From Holtiella tumoricola (GTDB taxonomy: Bacteria > Bacillota > Clostridia > Lachnospirales > Cellulosilyticaceae), in assembly GCF_027857615.1 (NCBI RefSeq), contig NZ_JAQIFT010000012.1, positions 1-64,000 of the forward strand: a DNA stretch of 64,000 bases, given 5' to 3'. Made by a program: the position numbers and the translations under genes. Below the pieces are notes generated by a model. It was not told the DNA's origin, did not search any database, and worked only from the letters and a program-made list of their open reading frames with translations. Shown piece by piece: positions 1 through 8,812 of the stretch; the first letter of the stretch is position 1, and each line of letters starts with the position of its first letter.

Positions 1-64
1 AAGGAATGATCTCTGTGTTTTTTTGAAATGAGGAACGAAATGGAATAAGATTGGGAAAGTTATA

Positions 65-1480
65 TCAATTAGAGAAAGAATCATCTTGTACATAAAGGTA
101 ACGTACTTTATCTACATTTAACTTAGAGGAATAAGTAGCTTTTTCTCTATTTTCAAAGAAGGTTTGAGCTACTTTAGGGAATAGAGCATAGCTTAAAACA
201 TCTTCTTCTGAGTGAGCAAGTGTACCAATTTCTTGGCGATACTTTGAAAGTTCAGGCTCAATTAAATCAGCAGGACGACAAGTGATGAGGGGAATATCAC
301 CAATTGCCTTAGCTCTTACTTCAGGATTGACAGGAGCAGGTACTTTACCATATTCACCACGAAGCAAGCCTTTAGATTCTTTTGTAAATACTTTGTAGCG
401 TTCCCCAGATAAGACATTAAGTACAGCTTGAGAACCTACAATTTGACTAGTTGGAGTGACAAGAGGAGGATAACCAAAGTCTTTTCGGACACGAGGGATT
501 TCTTCCAAGACTTGGTAGTATTTATCTTGAGCTTTTGCATCCTTAAGTTGAGAAATGAGGTTGGATAGCATGCCACCTGGAACTTGATAGAGGAGGGTGT
601 TGGTATCAACAGATAGAACTTTTGAATCAAGGTAACCTTCTTCTTTAAGCTTAGCTGCTACGGTACGAAAATGGCTAGCAGCTAGGCTTAATTTTTCTAG
701 TGAAAGACCCGTATCATAATCAGTACCTTTTAAGGTAGCGACAAGTGACTCTGTGGTGGGTTGAGATGTACCATTTGCTAAGGGAGAAAGGGCGCAATCT
801 ACAATATCAACACCTGCTTGAATAGCTAAAAGATAAGTCATATCACCTGTACCCGTTGTATTATGTGTGTGTAGATGAATGGGAATAGAGAGATTTTCTT
901 TAAGGCGTTTGACTAAGTTATAAGCTTCAAAAGGTAGGAGTAGATTTGCCATATCTTTAATACAAAGTACATCAGCTCCTTTTTTTTCTAGCTCAATAGC
1001 TAATTTAACAAAGTAGTCTTCATTATGAACGGGACTAGTTGTGTAACTTATGGCAGCCTCACATATACCACCATATTCTTTAACACATTTCATAGCCATT
1101 TCCATATTTCTAGTATCATTTAAAGCATCAAAAATACGTACAACATCAATACCATTTTCAATAGATTTCTTACAGAAAGCTTCTACTACATCATCTGCAT
1201 AGTGTTTATAGCCCAGTATATTTTGCCCACGTAGTAGCATTTGAAGTTTAGTATTAGGCATATGTGCCTTAAGGGTACGTAGGCGTTCCCAAGGATCTTC
1301 ATTTAAAAAACGCATACAAGCATCAAAGGTAGCACCGCCCCAACACTCAAGGGACCAATAGCCTATCTCATCTAATAACTTACATGCAGGAAGCATATCT
1401 TCTATACGCATACGTGTAGCAGCTTGAGACTGATGTGCATCTCTTAAGATTGTATCTGTAATATAAATTTTTTGACTCAT
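65..1480 (-). CDS. oadA: Oxaloacetate decarboxylase alpha subunit (carboxyltransferase)
   Basis: Cytoplasmic carboxyltransferase of a membrane-bound, sodium-pumping biotin decarboxylase: it moves the carboxyl group of oxaloacetate (or a related acid) onto the biotin of a separate carrier. The HMGL-like barrel opens with TDTILRDAHQS (residues 8-18), carries the lysine motif CIKDMANLL near residue 175 and the metal-site motif HLHTHNTTG near 205, and is followed by a PYC/OADA domain. The 471-residue protein ends without the biotinyl domain found in enterobacterial OadA; the gene at 2697 supplies it. I chose the second of two in-frame ATGs because AAAGGAGATGG overlaps the first. It is the last visible gene of the oadG-carrier-oadB-oadA run, 14 bases after oadB. 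The substrate is inferred: the family also includes transcarboxylase 5S and pyruvate carboxylase B subunits. Confidence 0.9.
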   Translation of the reverse strand: MSQKIYITDTILRDAHQSQAATRMRIEDMLPACKLLDEIGYWSLECWGGATFDACMRFLNEDPWERLRTLKAHMPNTKLQMLLRGQNILGYKHYADDVVEAFCKKSIENGIDVVRIFDALNDTRNMEMAMKCVKEYGGICEAAISYTTSPVHNEDYFVKLAIELEKKGADVLCIKDMANLLLPFEAYNLVKRLKENLSIPIHLHTHNTTGTGDMTYLLAIQAGVDIVDCALSPLANGTSQPTTESLVATLKGTDYDTGLSLEKLSLAASHFRTVAAKLKEEGYLDSKVLSVDTNTLLYQVPGGMLSNLISQLKDAKAQDKYYQVLEEIPRVRKDFGYPPLVTPTSQIVGSQAVLNVLSGERYKVFTKESKGLLRGEYGKVPAPVNPEVRAKAIGDIPLITCRPADLIEPELSKYRQEIGTLAHSEEDVLSYALFPKVAQTFFENREKATYSSKLNVDKVRYLYVQDDSFSN

Positions 1481-1494
1481 AAGTACCATCTCCT

Positions 1495-2670
1495 TTAACC
1501 GAAAAGTGCAAGTAGAACACCTGCAGCAATAGCAGAACCAATAACACCAGCTACATTTGGACCCATAGCATGCATTAATAAGAAGTTACCTGGATTTTCT
1601 TTTTGACCAACTACTTGTGAGACACGTGCTGCCATTGGAACAGCGGATACCCCTGCTGAACCAATAAGTGGATTGATCTTATTTTTAAGGAAGAGATTCA
1701 TAAACTTAGCAAGAAGCACACCACCGGCAGTACCAATAGCAAAGGCTGTTACGCCCATAACTAGTATCTTAAGTGTGGAAGTACTTAAGAAAGTAGACGC
1801 AGTTGCAGTTGCACCTACAGAAATACCAAGGAAGATAGTAACCACATTAATAAGTCCATTTTGTGCTGTTTTACTTAAACGGTCTACAACACCACACTCT
1901 CTAAAAAGGTTGCCAAGCATTAATGTACCTACTAGAGGTGTAGCAGAAGGTACAAGAAGCGCAATGAATATGGTTACGACAAAAGGAAAGACAACCTTTT
2001 CCATTTTAGAGACAGGACGAAGTTCTCTCATTTCAATTTGTCGTTCTTTCTTAGTTGTTAAGGCTTTCATAATAGGTGGTTGAATAACGGGCACAAGGGC
2101 CATATAAGAATAGGCAGCTACTGCAATAGGACCAAGTAGGTGAGGCGCAAGTTTGGTTGTAACAAAGATAGCAGTAGGACCGTCTGCACCACCGATAATA
2201 CCAATAGAGCTTGCTTCAGCAGGTGTGAAGCCTAAATATCTAGCGCCAACAAAGGTTAAGAATATACCAAGTTGGGCAGCAGCTCCTAAGAGGAGGCTTT
2301 TGGGATTAGCAATAAGTGGGCCAAAGTCTGTCATAGCACCTACCCCTAAGAAAATAAGGCAAGGATAAATACCTAGTTTTACACCTAAATATAAAAAGTC
2401 TACTAAACCTGGCGTAATACCTGAGTGACCTCCAAATAAATCCCAATGCACATAGCCATCTGCAAATAGAATTTCATGATACATTTCGGCACCAGGTAAG
2501 TTAGTAATCAACATACCAAAAGCAATGGGAAGAAGCAAAAGCGGTTCAAAGCCTTTGACAATAGCCAGATAAGCTAAGAAGCAAGCGATAAAGAGCATAA
2601 TAATGACTTTAGGATCTTCCATAATAAGAGAAAAACCTGATTGATTAAGAAAATTTATAAAGGTTTCCAT
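1495..2670 (-). CDS. oadB: Sodium-pumping decarboxylase beta subunit
   Basis: Integral membrane subunit that decarboxylates carboxybiotin and couples this to sodium export. The 391-residue protein is almost entirely hydrophobic helices. It carries the family signature GGADGPTAIFVTTKLAP around residue 160, whose Asp is the known functional residue of OadB/GcdB/MmdB, and the late motif GPNVAGVIGSAIAAG where the conserved Asn lies. The start ATG is preceded by AAGGAGAT at good spacing. It sits between the biotin carrier and the alpha subunit in one minus-strand operon. A paralogue lies at 54966, where the carrier and carboxyltransferase are missing. Confidence 0.92.
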   Translation of the reverse strand: METFINFLNQSGFSLIMEDPKVIIMLFIACFLAYLAIVKGFEPLLLLPIAFGMLITNLPGAEMYHEILFADGYVHWDLFGGHSGITPGLVDFLYLGVKLGIYPCLIFLGVGAMTDFGPLIANPKSLLLGAAAQLGIFLTFVGARYLGFTPAEASSIGIIGGADGPTAIFVTTKLAPHLLGPIAVAAYSYMALVPVIQPPIMKALTTKKERQIEMRELRPVSKMEKVVFPFVVTIFIALLVPSATPLVGTLMLGNLFRECGVVDRLSKTAQNGLINVVTIFLGISVGATATASTFLSTSTLKILVMGVTAFAIGTAGGVLLAKFMNLFLKNKINPLIGSAGVSAVPMAARVSQVVGQKENPGNFLLMHAMGPNVAGVIGSAIAAGVLLALFG

Positions 2671-2696
2671 TGTATGTATCTCCTTTTAGATAAGTA

Positions 2697-3062
2697 CTAT
2701 TGAATTTCACAAAGGAGTGTACCAGATTCCACTGTTGCTCCCTTTGTGAAATGAAGTGCACAGATTTTACCATCTTTAGGTGCAAGAATTTCATTTTCCA
2801 TTTTCATGGCTTCAAGAATCATAAGTGTATCACCTTTTTTGACAGTTGCACCAAGGGAAACATTAATGGCTAAAAGCGTACCAGGCATAGGGCTAGTAAT
2901 TTTAGTGACAGAGGAATTAGTAGATGGGGTAGGGCTTACATTAGATGGTGAGGTTGAAGAGGCACTAGAAGTAGAGGAGATGTTTTGAGAAGGGACTTCA
3001 CCAAGGAGTTCTACAGTGATTTCATAATCAGTTCCATTAACATTAACTTTATACTTTTTCAT
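2697..3062 (-). CDS. Biotin carboxyl carrier protein of the decarboxylase
   Basis: Free-standing biotinyl protein of 121 residues that shuttles the carboxyl group between the alpha and beta subunits. A short N-terminal part (about 24 residues) leads into a Ser/Thr/Pro linker (residues 25-52), then the biotinyl domain with EAMKMEN, the biotinylated lysine being K87. The Pro/Ser-rich hinge is typical of GcdC/MmdC-type carriers, which swing between active sites. The RBS AAGGAAGGTG precedes the ATG. It needs biotin ligase, not seen here, and biotin, for which uptake and synthesis genes lie at 26.4-30 kb. Confidence 0.92.
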   Translation of the reverse strand: MKKYKVNVNGTDYEITVELLGEVPSQNISSTSSASSTSPSNVSPTPSTNSSVTKITSPMPGTLLAINVSLGATVKKGDTLMILEAMKMENEILAPKDGKICALHFTKGATVESGTLLCEIQ

Positions 3063-3077
3063 AGCATGACACCTTCC

Positions 3078-3350
3078 TTATAGTTTTTTAATAGAAACAA
3101 TTCGAATACCGCTAACTTCTTCGCCTAAATCCTCAGCAATAGCACAAGAGACAGCAGCAACAAACTCTTGATGATTGGGAATAGACGAAGAAGCTGATGG
3201 AGTAGATGAAGTAGGGGCGGGAGGGGTATGGGTGGGCTGAACTTTTTGACATAAGAAGCTCATCAGCATACAAAGTAGAATAATACAAATTAAGCAAGCG
3301 AATACAGTTCCCATCCCCATAAGGCATACAAATAAATTTGAGGGTTCCAT
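3078..3350 (-). CDS. oadG: Decarboxylase gamma-type subunit (OadG family)
   Basis: Small single-span membrane protein (90 residues) that anchors and assembles the complex. Residues 8-34 form one hydrophobic helix with the OadG-like pattern LMGMGTVFACL, followed by a Pro/Ser/Thr linker and a short soluble tail ending in EEVSGIRIVSIKKL. First gene of the four-gene operon; GGAGATATTCT precedes the start. Small size and low conservation make the name depend partly on context, but the order oadG-carrier-oadB-oadA is the usual one in Firmicutes. Confidence 0.8.
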   Translation of the reverse strand: MEPSNLFVCLMGMGTVFACLICIILLCMLMSFLCQKVQPTHTPPAPTSSTPSASSSIPNHQEFVAAVSCAIAEDLGEEVSGIRIVSIKKL

Positions 3351-3437
3351 AGAATATCTCCTTTTATAAAAATGTATTATGATATAAATTTGACAAGATT
3401 AGGATAGCATTACTTATAAGGCTATACAATAATAAAG

Positions 3438-3471
3438 CCCCTTTCTTAGCAGAATCTTAGCAAGAAAGGGG
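3438..3471 (-). terminator. Terminator after the KdpE-like gene
   Basis: Perfect 10-bp arms (CCCCTTTCTT and AAGAAAGGGG) separated by 14 bases, followed on the minus strand by CTTTATTATT. It lies just past the stop codon of the regulator gene and before the oad operon, so it separates the two units. Confidence 0.75.
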
Positions 3472-3477
3472 AAGAGG

Positions 3478-4191
3478 TTATGGATGAATATCTTCTTCAA
3501 TCATTCTGTAACCTACACCAATTTCAGTAAAGATGAATTCAGGTTCGGCAGGATTACGCTCCATTTTACGTCTAATATTGGCCATATTTACACGTAAAAT
3601 ACGATTGTTTGTATCGGTATAGGGACCCCAAATATGGGCCATAATGGTATCGTAAGTTATGACTTTGCCTGAGTTTTCGGCAAGTAGTGATACAATTTTA
3701 TACTCAACTTGAGTGAGGTGAATGTCTTGGTGATCAATAAGCACTAATCGTTTATCAAAATCAATTTCCAGCCTACCAGCTTTAAAAAGATGGGAAGTCA
3801 TATGAGAGGAGGAAATGGTTTTATGACTATGACGAATGGCTGTACGGATACGTGCTAAGAGTTCAGAAGTACCAAAGGGTTTTGTAATATAGTCATCAGC
3901 TCCTAGATCTAGAGCATCTACTTTATCTTTTTCTTGTGTACGTGCAGAAATAATAATAATAGGAATATGAGACCAACTACGTACATATTGAATCAATTCC
4001 ATGCCATCTCTGTCTGGTAAGCCAAGATCAAGTAGTATAAGGTCAGGACAATGAGAAGCAATAAGTGCGAAAGCTTCAGAACCTGAATAAGCCTTAAAGG
4101 TTTTGTACTCTTGGGCTATCAAAGTAGTACAAATAAAGTCACAGATATTCTTTTCATCCTCTACAACTAAAATAGATAATTTATTAGGCAT
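3478..4191 (-). CDS. KdpE-like response regulator (OmpR/PhoB class)
   Basis: DNA-binding response regulator, 237 residues: receiver domain (1-120) with the acidic pocket VVEDE, phospho-acceptor DLGLP near residue 56 and the KPFG lysine near 107, then a winged-helix DNA-binding domain (about 140-232). It begins two bases after the sensor kinase gene, so the two are co-transcribed. Sequence and partner resemble KdpE, which controls potassium pump genes, but no kdpFABC genes are present in the window, so the regulated genes are unknown. The nearest candidates are the divergent DUF368 gene and the downstream oad operon. Confidence 0.85.
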   Translation of the reverse strand: MPNKLSILVVEDEKNICDFICTTLIAQEYKTFKAYSGSEAFALIASHCPDLILLDLGLPDRDGMELIQYVRSWSHIPIIIISARTQEKDKVDALDLGADDYITKPFGTSELLARIRTAIRHSHKTISSSHMTSHLFKAGRLEIDFDKRLVLIDHQDIHLTQVEYKIVSLLAENSGKVITYDTIMAHIWGPYTDTNNRILRVNMANIRRKMERNPAEPEFIFTEIGVGYRMIEEDIHP

Positions 4192-4193
4192 GA

Positions 4194-5264
4194 TTAGGCC
4201 TCCTTTGGAAGTTTAAAAGAGAAGGTAGTGCCAATTGCATTAGGTGTTACCCATAGCGTACCATTATGTGCAACAATGATTGTTTGACAGATGGATAATC
4301 CAATACCAAATCCTTTTTTTGAATCAGGACTAGATGTGTTTAATGAATAGGTACCATCAAAGAGATGGTCAATATGTTCACTATTAATACCTATGCCATA
4401 ATCTCGAACATGAAAAATAGCAGAGTCCATATCATGATCAACTGTACATTCTATAGGTTGGGTTGAATGTGCATGAATAATGGCATTTTCTAAAAGGTTG
4501 ATAAGAACTTGTTCAATTAACATAGCGTCCATAGGAATCATCAAGAGTTCATCAGGCACTTTAACTGTAATAGATGCATCTGGAATCCGCTTCTTTAAAC
4601 GAAAAATAGCTTCAGAAAGAACTTCTTCAACAGGCTCTAGAGACTTAGTAACCGTTGTAGAATTGTTATGTATACGGGTAACAGATAGAAGGTTTTCAAC
4701 CATATTTAAGAGCCAATGTGCATCTTCATGAATATGTTGTACAAGATCTAATTGTTCATTAGGTTTTAGGCGTGATTCATGCTCTAGGTAAGTAGAACTG
4801 GCACCGATGATGCTTGTAAGAGGTGTACGTAAGTCATGTGATACAGCTCTTAATAAATTAGCACGCATTTTTTCTTTTTCAGCTTCTAATAAAAGTTTCT
4901 CTCTTTCATGAATAATACGTGACTGAGTTTTCATGTGTGAAGTCGTTGTACTTGTAATGAGTGCAATAGTAAGCATACCTATAAAGGTTAAAGGATACCC
5001 CTTTAAAGAAAAGTTAAGTTCGTAATAAGGATATGTGAAAAGGAAGTTAACACATACTACACCAACTAAAGAGGCTACAATACCAGGCCAGTAATGGGTG
5101 GTGAAACGTGCAATAAGAACAAGTGCAAGAATATATAAAATAGTAACATTAGCTACATTTTGGGTGACTAGATGAAAAAAGAAAGAAAATCCAGTGGCTG
5201 AAAGAAGTAATGTAGCAGTTATACAAAGATTGTATAAAGTTTCTTTAAGCTTTGAATTAAACAT
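4194..5264 (-). CDS. KdpD-like sensor histidine kinase lacking the N-terminal sensor
   Basis: Membrane histidine kinase of 356 residues. The N-terminal third holds about four membrane helices matching the DUF4118 region of KdpD, then a linker, the dimerisation/phosphorylation box AVSHDLRTPLTSI near residue 142, and an ATPase domain with N, G1 (DYGIGI) and G2 (GFGIGLSI) boxes. Full KdpD is about 890 residues and begins with a cytoplasmic KdpD/Usp domain that senses potassium and c-di-AMP; that part and the GAF domain are absent here. The shortness looks natural: the start has an RBS (AGGAGATG) and a clean intergenic region upstream. Partner of the regulator at 3478. Confidence 0.85.
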   Translation of the reverse strand: MFNSKLKETLYNLCITATLLLSATGFSFFFHLVTQNVANVTILYILALVLIARFTTHYWPGIVASLVGVVCVNFLFTYPYYELNFSLKGYPLTFIGMLTIALITSTTTSHMKTQSRIIHEREKLLLEAEKEKMRANLLRAVSHDLRTPLTSIIGASSTYLEHESRLKPNEQLDLVQHIHEDAHWLLNMVENLLSVTRIHNNSTTVTKSLEPVEEVLSEAIFRLKKRIPDASITVKVPDELLMIPMDAMLIEQVLINLLENAIIHAHSTQPIECTVDHDMDSAIFHVRDYGIGINSEHIDHLFDGTYSLNTSSPDSKKGFGIGLSICQTIIVAHNGTLWVTPNAIGTTFSFKLPKEA

Positions 5265-5433
5265 AAAACATCTCCTATCTTAATGATGATTAATTATACA
5301 ATAATAAATAAAAAAGACAATAGCTTAGGACTGCTAAGAAACTGTTAAGAAGTTAGACAATCTATTGAGCAATAAGGAATCAGATGGTAAATTATAGAAC
5401 ATATATAAATAACACTCGCGAAGGAGAGAAATA

Positions 5434-6291
5434 ATGAGTGGAGCATTTGTTAAACAAATATTAAAAGGTACCATAATTGGAGTAGCCAATATTATTCCAG
5501 GGGTAAGTGGTGGAACACTTGCAGTATCCATGGGGATTTATGACCAAATCATACAAGCCATTACACAATTTTTCAAACAACCTAAAAAGAGTATGAGAAC
5601 TTTACTACCTTATGGAATAGGGGCTGTAGTAGGGATAATAGGATTGTCCTTTTGTATAGAATGGCTTTTTAAATACTATCCTTTAGAAACGAATTTATTC
5701 TTTATTGGACTTATTATAGGTGCATTGCCTATCTTATATAAAAAAGTTAAAGGCAAGCCAGTAAAAGGAAATTATATACTAGCTTTTTTAGTCATGTTTA
5801 TCATTGTAGTAGGTATGAGCTTAATGAAAGGAAAGAGTGCAACACAAGAGATTTTAACGATGAGCATAGGCGGAGGAATAGAGCTATTTTTAGTTGGTAT
5901 TATAGCTGCAGCCACAATGGTTATACCTGGAGTAAGTGGGTCTATGATTTTAGCACTTATGGGTTTTTATTTACCTATTATAGAAACCATTAACCACTGT
6001 ATAAAAGGATTAATCCATTTAGACTGGGTAACCTGTATTGCCTCAGGAATGCCTCTTGTTCCATTTGGAATAGGTGTAGTTGTTGGGATTTTTCTTATAG
6101 CTAAAATAATAGAATTCCTTTTAGAACGATATGAGACATTAGTATACTGGGCTATTATAGGGCTAGTAATTGGATCATCTATTGCTATATGGATTACATC
6201 TGGAGTAGTTGTAAATGGTATCTTCAGCTGGATTACAGCGGCCCTATGTTTTGTATTAGGGAGTTTTATTGCCTACAACTTAGCCAAGTAG
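5434..6291 (+). CDS. DUF368 family membrane protein, probable undecaprenyl-phosphate translocase
   Basis: Polytopic membrane protein of 285 residues. It has the two diagnostic DUF368 repeats: GVANIIPGVSGGTLAVSMG near residues 13-31 and MVIPGVSGSMILALMG near residues 165-180. DUF368 proteins (PopT) were recently linked to returning the lipid carrier undecaprenyl phosphate to the inner leaflet for wall synthesis; assigning that role here is by family. The start is supported by GAAGGAGAG. It is divergent from the KdpDE-like pair, with about 170 bases between, and followed by hairpins. The inverted-repeat motif pair suggests a fold with two-fold pseudo-symmetry. Confidence 0.85.
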   Translation: MSGAFVKQILKGTIIGVANIIPGVSGGTLAVSMGIYDQIIQAITQFFKQPKKSMRTLLPYGIGAVVGIIGLSFCIEWLFKYYPLETNLFFIGLIIGALPILYKKVKGKPVKGNYILAFLVMFIIVVGMSLMKGKSATQEILTMSIGGGIELFLVGIIAAATMVIPGVSGSMILALMGFYLPIIETINHCIKGLIHLDWVTCIASGMPLVPFGIGVVVGIFLIAKIIEFLLERYETLVYWAIIGLVIGSSIAIWITSGVVVNGIFSWITAALCFVLGSFIAYNLAK

Positions 6292-6292
6292 C

Positions 6293-6337
6293 CTCCTGTC
6301 CCTATTACACTCCTCAGGAATGTAATAGGGACAGGAG
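6293..6337. repeat. Long perfect hairpin after the DUF368 gene
   Basis: Two 17-base arms (CTCCTGTCCCTATTACA and its complement) with an 11-base loop start two bases after the stop codon. No T-run follows on either side, so this is not a plain intrinsic terminator. It may protect the 3' end of the mRNA. Confidence 0.6.
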
Positions 6338-6355
6338 ATATATAACCAAGGTCGT

Positions 6356-6408
6356 ATAAGCAAGTGGAGAGCTATAAATCGTTATTCTACTTGCTTATTT
6401 TGTTTTTT
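6356..6408 (+). terminator. Terminator after the DUF368 gene
   Basis: Arms ATAAGCAAGT and ACTTGCTTAT close a roughly 23-base loop and are followed by TTTGTTTTTT. This is the more likely stop signal for the gene ending at 6291. From 6409 to 6472 I see nothing. Confidence 0.6.
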
Positions 6409-6472
6409 AGAGCCGCTTGGTTTGAGAGATGGTTTATGCTTTAATGAGTAGAAGACTGTAGCTTTCCACATA

Positions 6473-6512
6473 CAATATAAAAAGGACCATAGATATGGCC
6501 CTTTTTATATTG
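6473..6512 (-). terminator. Terminator of the DEAD-box helicase gene
   Basis: Near-perfect 18-base arms, CAATATAAAAAGGACCAT against ATGGCCCTTTTTATATTG (one mismatch), with loop AGAT, immediately after the helicase stop. On the minus strand the stem ends in the U-rich CCTTTTTATATTG. Confidence 0.75.
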
Positions 6513-6514
6513 CT

Positions 6515-7627
6515 CTAAGCTTCTTCCATTTTAATACCAAGTTTTTTCTCATATTCTTTAACCGTTGCTAAATCTCTTGGTGTAAGAATCGAAAGAGAAG
6601 TCCCCTTGTTATGTCCTCGTGCACAACGACCTGCACGGTGAAGATAGTCATGAGCACTTGGTGGTAAATCCATGCTAAATACATGTGTGATATCTTGGAT
6701 ATCTAAACCACGAGCAGATAAGTCAGAAGAAACAAGTACTTCTAATTTACCACTTCTAAATTGGTCTAAAGTTTGTTTACGCTGTTCTTTTGTTTGTGAT
6801 CCATATAAGCCACCAGCAAGTTTGCCATGGTAGTTAAGTTTTTCTACAGCAACTTCAACTTCGTGGTTATTGTTAAGGAATACAAGTGACTTTGTTGGGT
6901 TTTGAATATTAATCATCTTACGTAGTGTTTCAAACTTTTTACGAAATTCAGTTACAGTATAAAGATGAGTAATGTTTGGATTTAAAATCGTTTCAGTACA
7001 CGCATTAAGCATAACTGGCTCTTTCATAAACTCTTTAGCACTAGCTAGAGTGAAAGGATTGATGGTTGCAGAAAAGAGCATGATTTGAGTATCTTTCATT
7101 ACTGCTTTAATAATGTCTTTAATAGGATGACTTTGGTTTTTGTCTAAAAGATTATCTGCTTCATCTAAAACAATTGTTTTGATCGTATGAGCGGTAATCT
7201 TTTTCTTTTTCATAAGGTCTAAGATACGACCCGTTGAACCTACAATAATATGTGGTTTATTCTTTTTAAGCTTTTCAATTTGTTTTTCAATATTCATACC
7301 ACCCATAATGGTTAGGCTAGTAATACCAGCATTAGATCCTTCATTAAGAAGTCTAATTTGCTCTTGAATTTGCATAACAAGTTCATGAGTAGGGGCTAAG
7401 ATAAGTGCTTGTGTTTGTCTTAAAGATGGATTAATTTTCTCAAAAAGAGGAAGTAAGAAGGCAAGTGTTTTGCCACTTCCAGTATGTGCTTGAGCAATTA
7501 AATCTTTACCTTCTTTAGCCACTGGTAGCACTAAAGATTGAATTGGCATAGGTGATGTAATATTTTGTTTTGAAAGGCCGTTGATAAGTTCTTCAGATAC
7601 GCCTAAGGCCTGAAATGTATTTTCCAT
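6515..7627 (-). CDS. DEAD-box RNA helicase
   Basis: ATP-dependent RNA helicase of 370 residues, acting in RNA folding, ribosome assembly or decay. Two RecA-like domains carry the usual motifs in order: the Q-motif region (PMPIQSLVLP), motif I AHTGSGKT, Ia PTHELVMQ, GG, motif II LDEADNLLD, motif III SAT, then RGLDIQD and motif VI HRAGRCARG in the second half. There is no C-terminal RNA-binding extension, so it is one of the minimal forms (shorter than CshA/DbpA). A TTG further upstream is in frame, but it overlaps the ribosome site CTAGGAGC; the ATG at 7627 follows that site by 11 bases. Single gene with its own terminator. Confidence 0.9.
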   Translation of the reverse strand: MENTFQALGVSEELINGLSKQNITSPMPIQSLVLPVAKEGKDLIAQAHTGSGKTLAFLLPLFEKINPSLRQTQALILAPTHELVMQIQEQIRLLNEGSNAGITSLTIMGGMNIEKQIEKLKKNKPHIIVGSTGRILDLMKKKKITAHTIKTIVLDEADNLLDKNQSHPIKDIIKAVMKDTQIMLFSATINPFTLASAKEFMKEPVMLNACTETILNPNITHLYTVTEFRKKFETLRKMINIQNPTKSLVFLNNNHEVEVAVEKLNYHGKLAGGLYGSQTKEQRKQTLDQFRSGKLEVLVSSDLSARGLDIQDITHVFSMDLPPSAHDYLHRAGRCARGHNKGTSLSILTPRDLATVKEYEKKLGIKMEEA

Positions 7628-7705
7628 AGTTGTGTATGCTCCTAGATTCAAAAATTTTACTAAATCCTATTATACACATTATAGTGTACGAGGGAAAGGA
7701 CATGT

Positions 7706-8800
7706 TTACTCAAAAAGATGTTTAAGAATATCAATATAATCATGAATCTTTGTTTGATTTAAGATAAAGTAGACTTTATTTTGTTCTTTTTCACAGCTTA
7801 TAAGTTCTAAACTGAGTAATGTTGAAACATGATGAGAAACGGTTGCATTACTAATGCCAAGTCGTTCAGCTAGCTGGCTTGCATAAAGACGTTCCTCTTT
7901 TAAGTAGCGTAAAATATCTAATTTACTAGAGTCGGCAATAGCTTTAAGAAAAGGTGTAAGATCCATTTCTTGCTTAACATAAGCATTACGCATTTCTATT
8001 AATCTACTAATATGAATGCCAAAGACAAGATGATCATAAGTACCAGCACCTAGAAAGTTTTCTAAGGTAAGGCTATTATAGGCACTAAGAGAAGGATAAA
8101 TAATCATGTTACTATCAGGTGGTAAGGCAATATTCAAAGCATTTTTAAAATAGTCTATACCTTGTTGTTTAAGTGTTGCATCTAAAGCAGTAACAAAAGT
8201 ATTTACGAGAGGCTTAGCTTCTTCTAGAAGTGGTGCAATAAGTTGGGCGGTTTCTTGTAGCACTTGGTACAATTCTGTAAGCAAGGTATCATACTGATAA
8301 TAAACAAGTGTAATATGATATTTCTCTAAATCTGAAAGTTGCCCTAATTGCTCTATAAATTGAAACAGTTCCCTTTCGGTTTTTAAAGTAAAGGCATTAA
8401 AATCAGTTTTTAAATTTTCTAGAGAAGTACTAAGTAAAACAATTTGTTTTAAAAACTCAAAGCGTTCATCATCCGATAATGTCTTTAGATGTATCTGTAA
8501 AGCTTCAAAAGAAGTATCTAATGAAGGATAGAGAAAAAGGTTAGCAATACATTGCCCAGGATCTTCCCAATGTTTGAAAAAGAAGAAAAGACGTTCTTTG
8601 GTACAAGGGCAGTGTTCTTTTACAAGGTCATATAATTTACAAGGCAATGCTATCATAGAATCAAATTCTGCTTTTAACTCTGGATTATTTTTTAGAAGTG
8701 GCGCTTCTTTTTCTTTAGGATTAGATCCATTTGCTACTATGTTAAGTGCAAAGTAAGCTTCTAAAATAGGACTTAGTGTTTCGTGTAAGGTATAGTTCAA
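7706..8800 (-). CDS. ArsR-type winged-helix regulator with large N-terminal domain
   Basis: Transcription regulator of 364 residues. The last 80 residues form an ArsR-like winged helix (KLDILRYLKEERLYASQLAE, then LGISNATVSHHVSTL as recognition helix). The first 280 residues are helical and of unknown function, as in long ArsR-family proteins next to exporters. The gene starts 12 bases after the MFS gene stop, so both probably form one operon and the regulator may control it. A GTG lies inside the RBS AAGAGGTG, so I place the start at the TTG six bases further on; the GTG at 8809 is the alternative. No metal-binding Cys cluster was seen in the DNA-binding domain. Confidence 0.75.
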   Translation of the reverse strand: MNYTLHETLSPILEAYFALNIVANGSNPKEKEAPLLKNNPELKAEFDSMIALPCKLYDLVKEHCPCTKERLFFFFKHWEDPGQCIANLFLYPSLDTSFEALQIHLKTLSDDERFEFLKQIVLLSTSLENLKTDFNAFTLKTERELFQFIEQLGQLSDLEKYHITLVYYQYDTLLTELYQVLQETAQLIAPLLEEAKPLVNTFVTALDATLKQQGIDYFKNALNIALPPDSNMIIYPSLSAYNSLTLENFLGAGTYDHLVFGIHISRLIEMRNAYVKQEMDLTPFLKAIADSSKLDILRYLKEERLYASQLAERLGISNATVSHHVSTLLSLELISCEKEQNKVYFILNQTKIHDYIDILKHLFE

Positions 8801-8812
8801 TGATGTCACCTC

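Noticed and set aside
1673..2368. Plus-strand frames opposite oadB
   Set aside because: Antisense shadows of a conserved membrane protein gene; low-complexity Ile/Pro/Lys content and no start signals.
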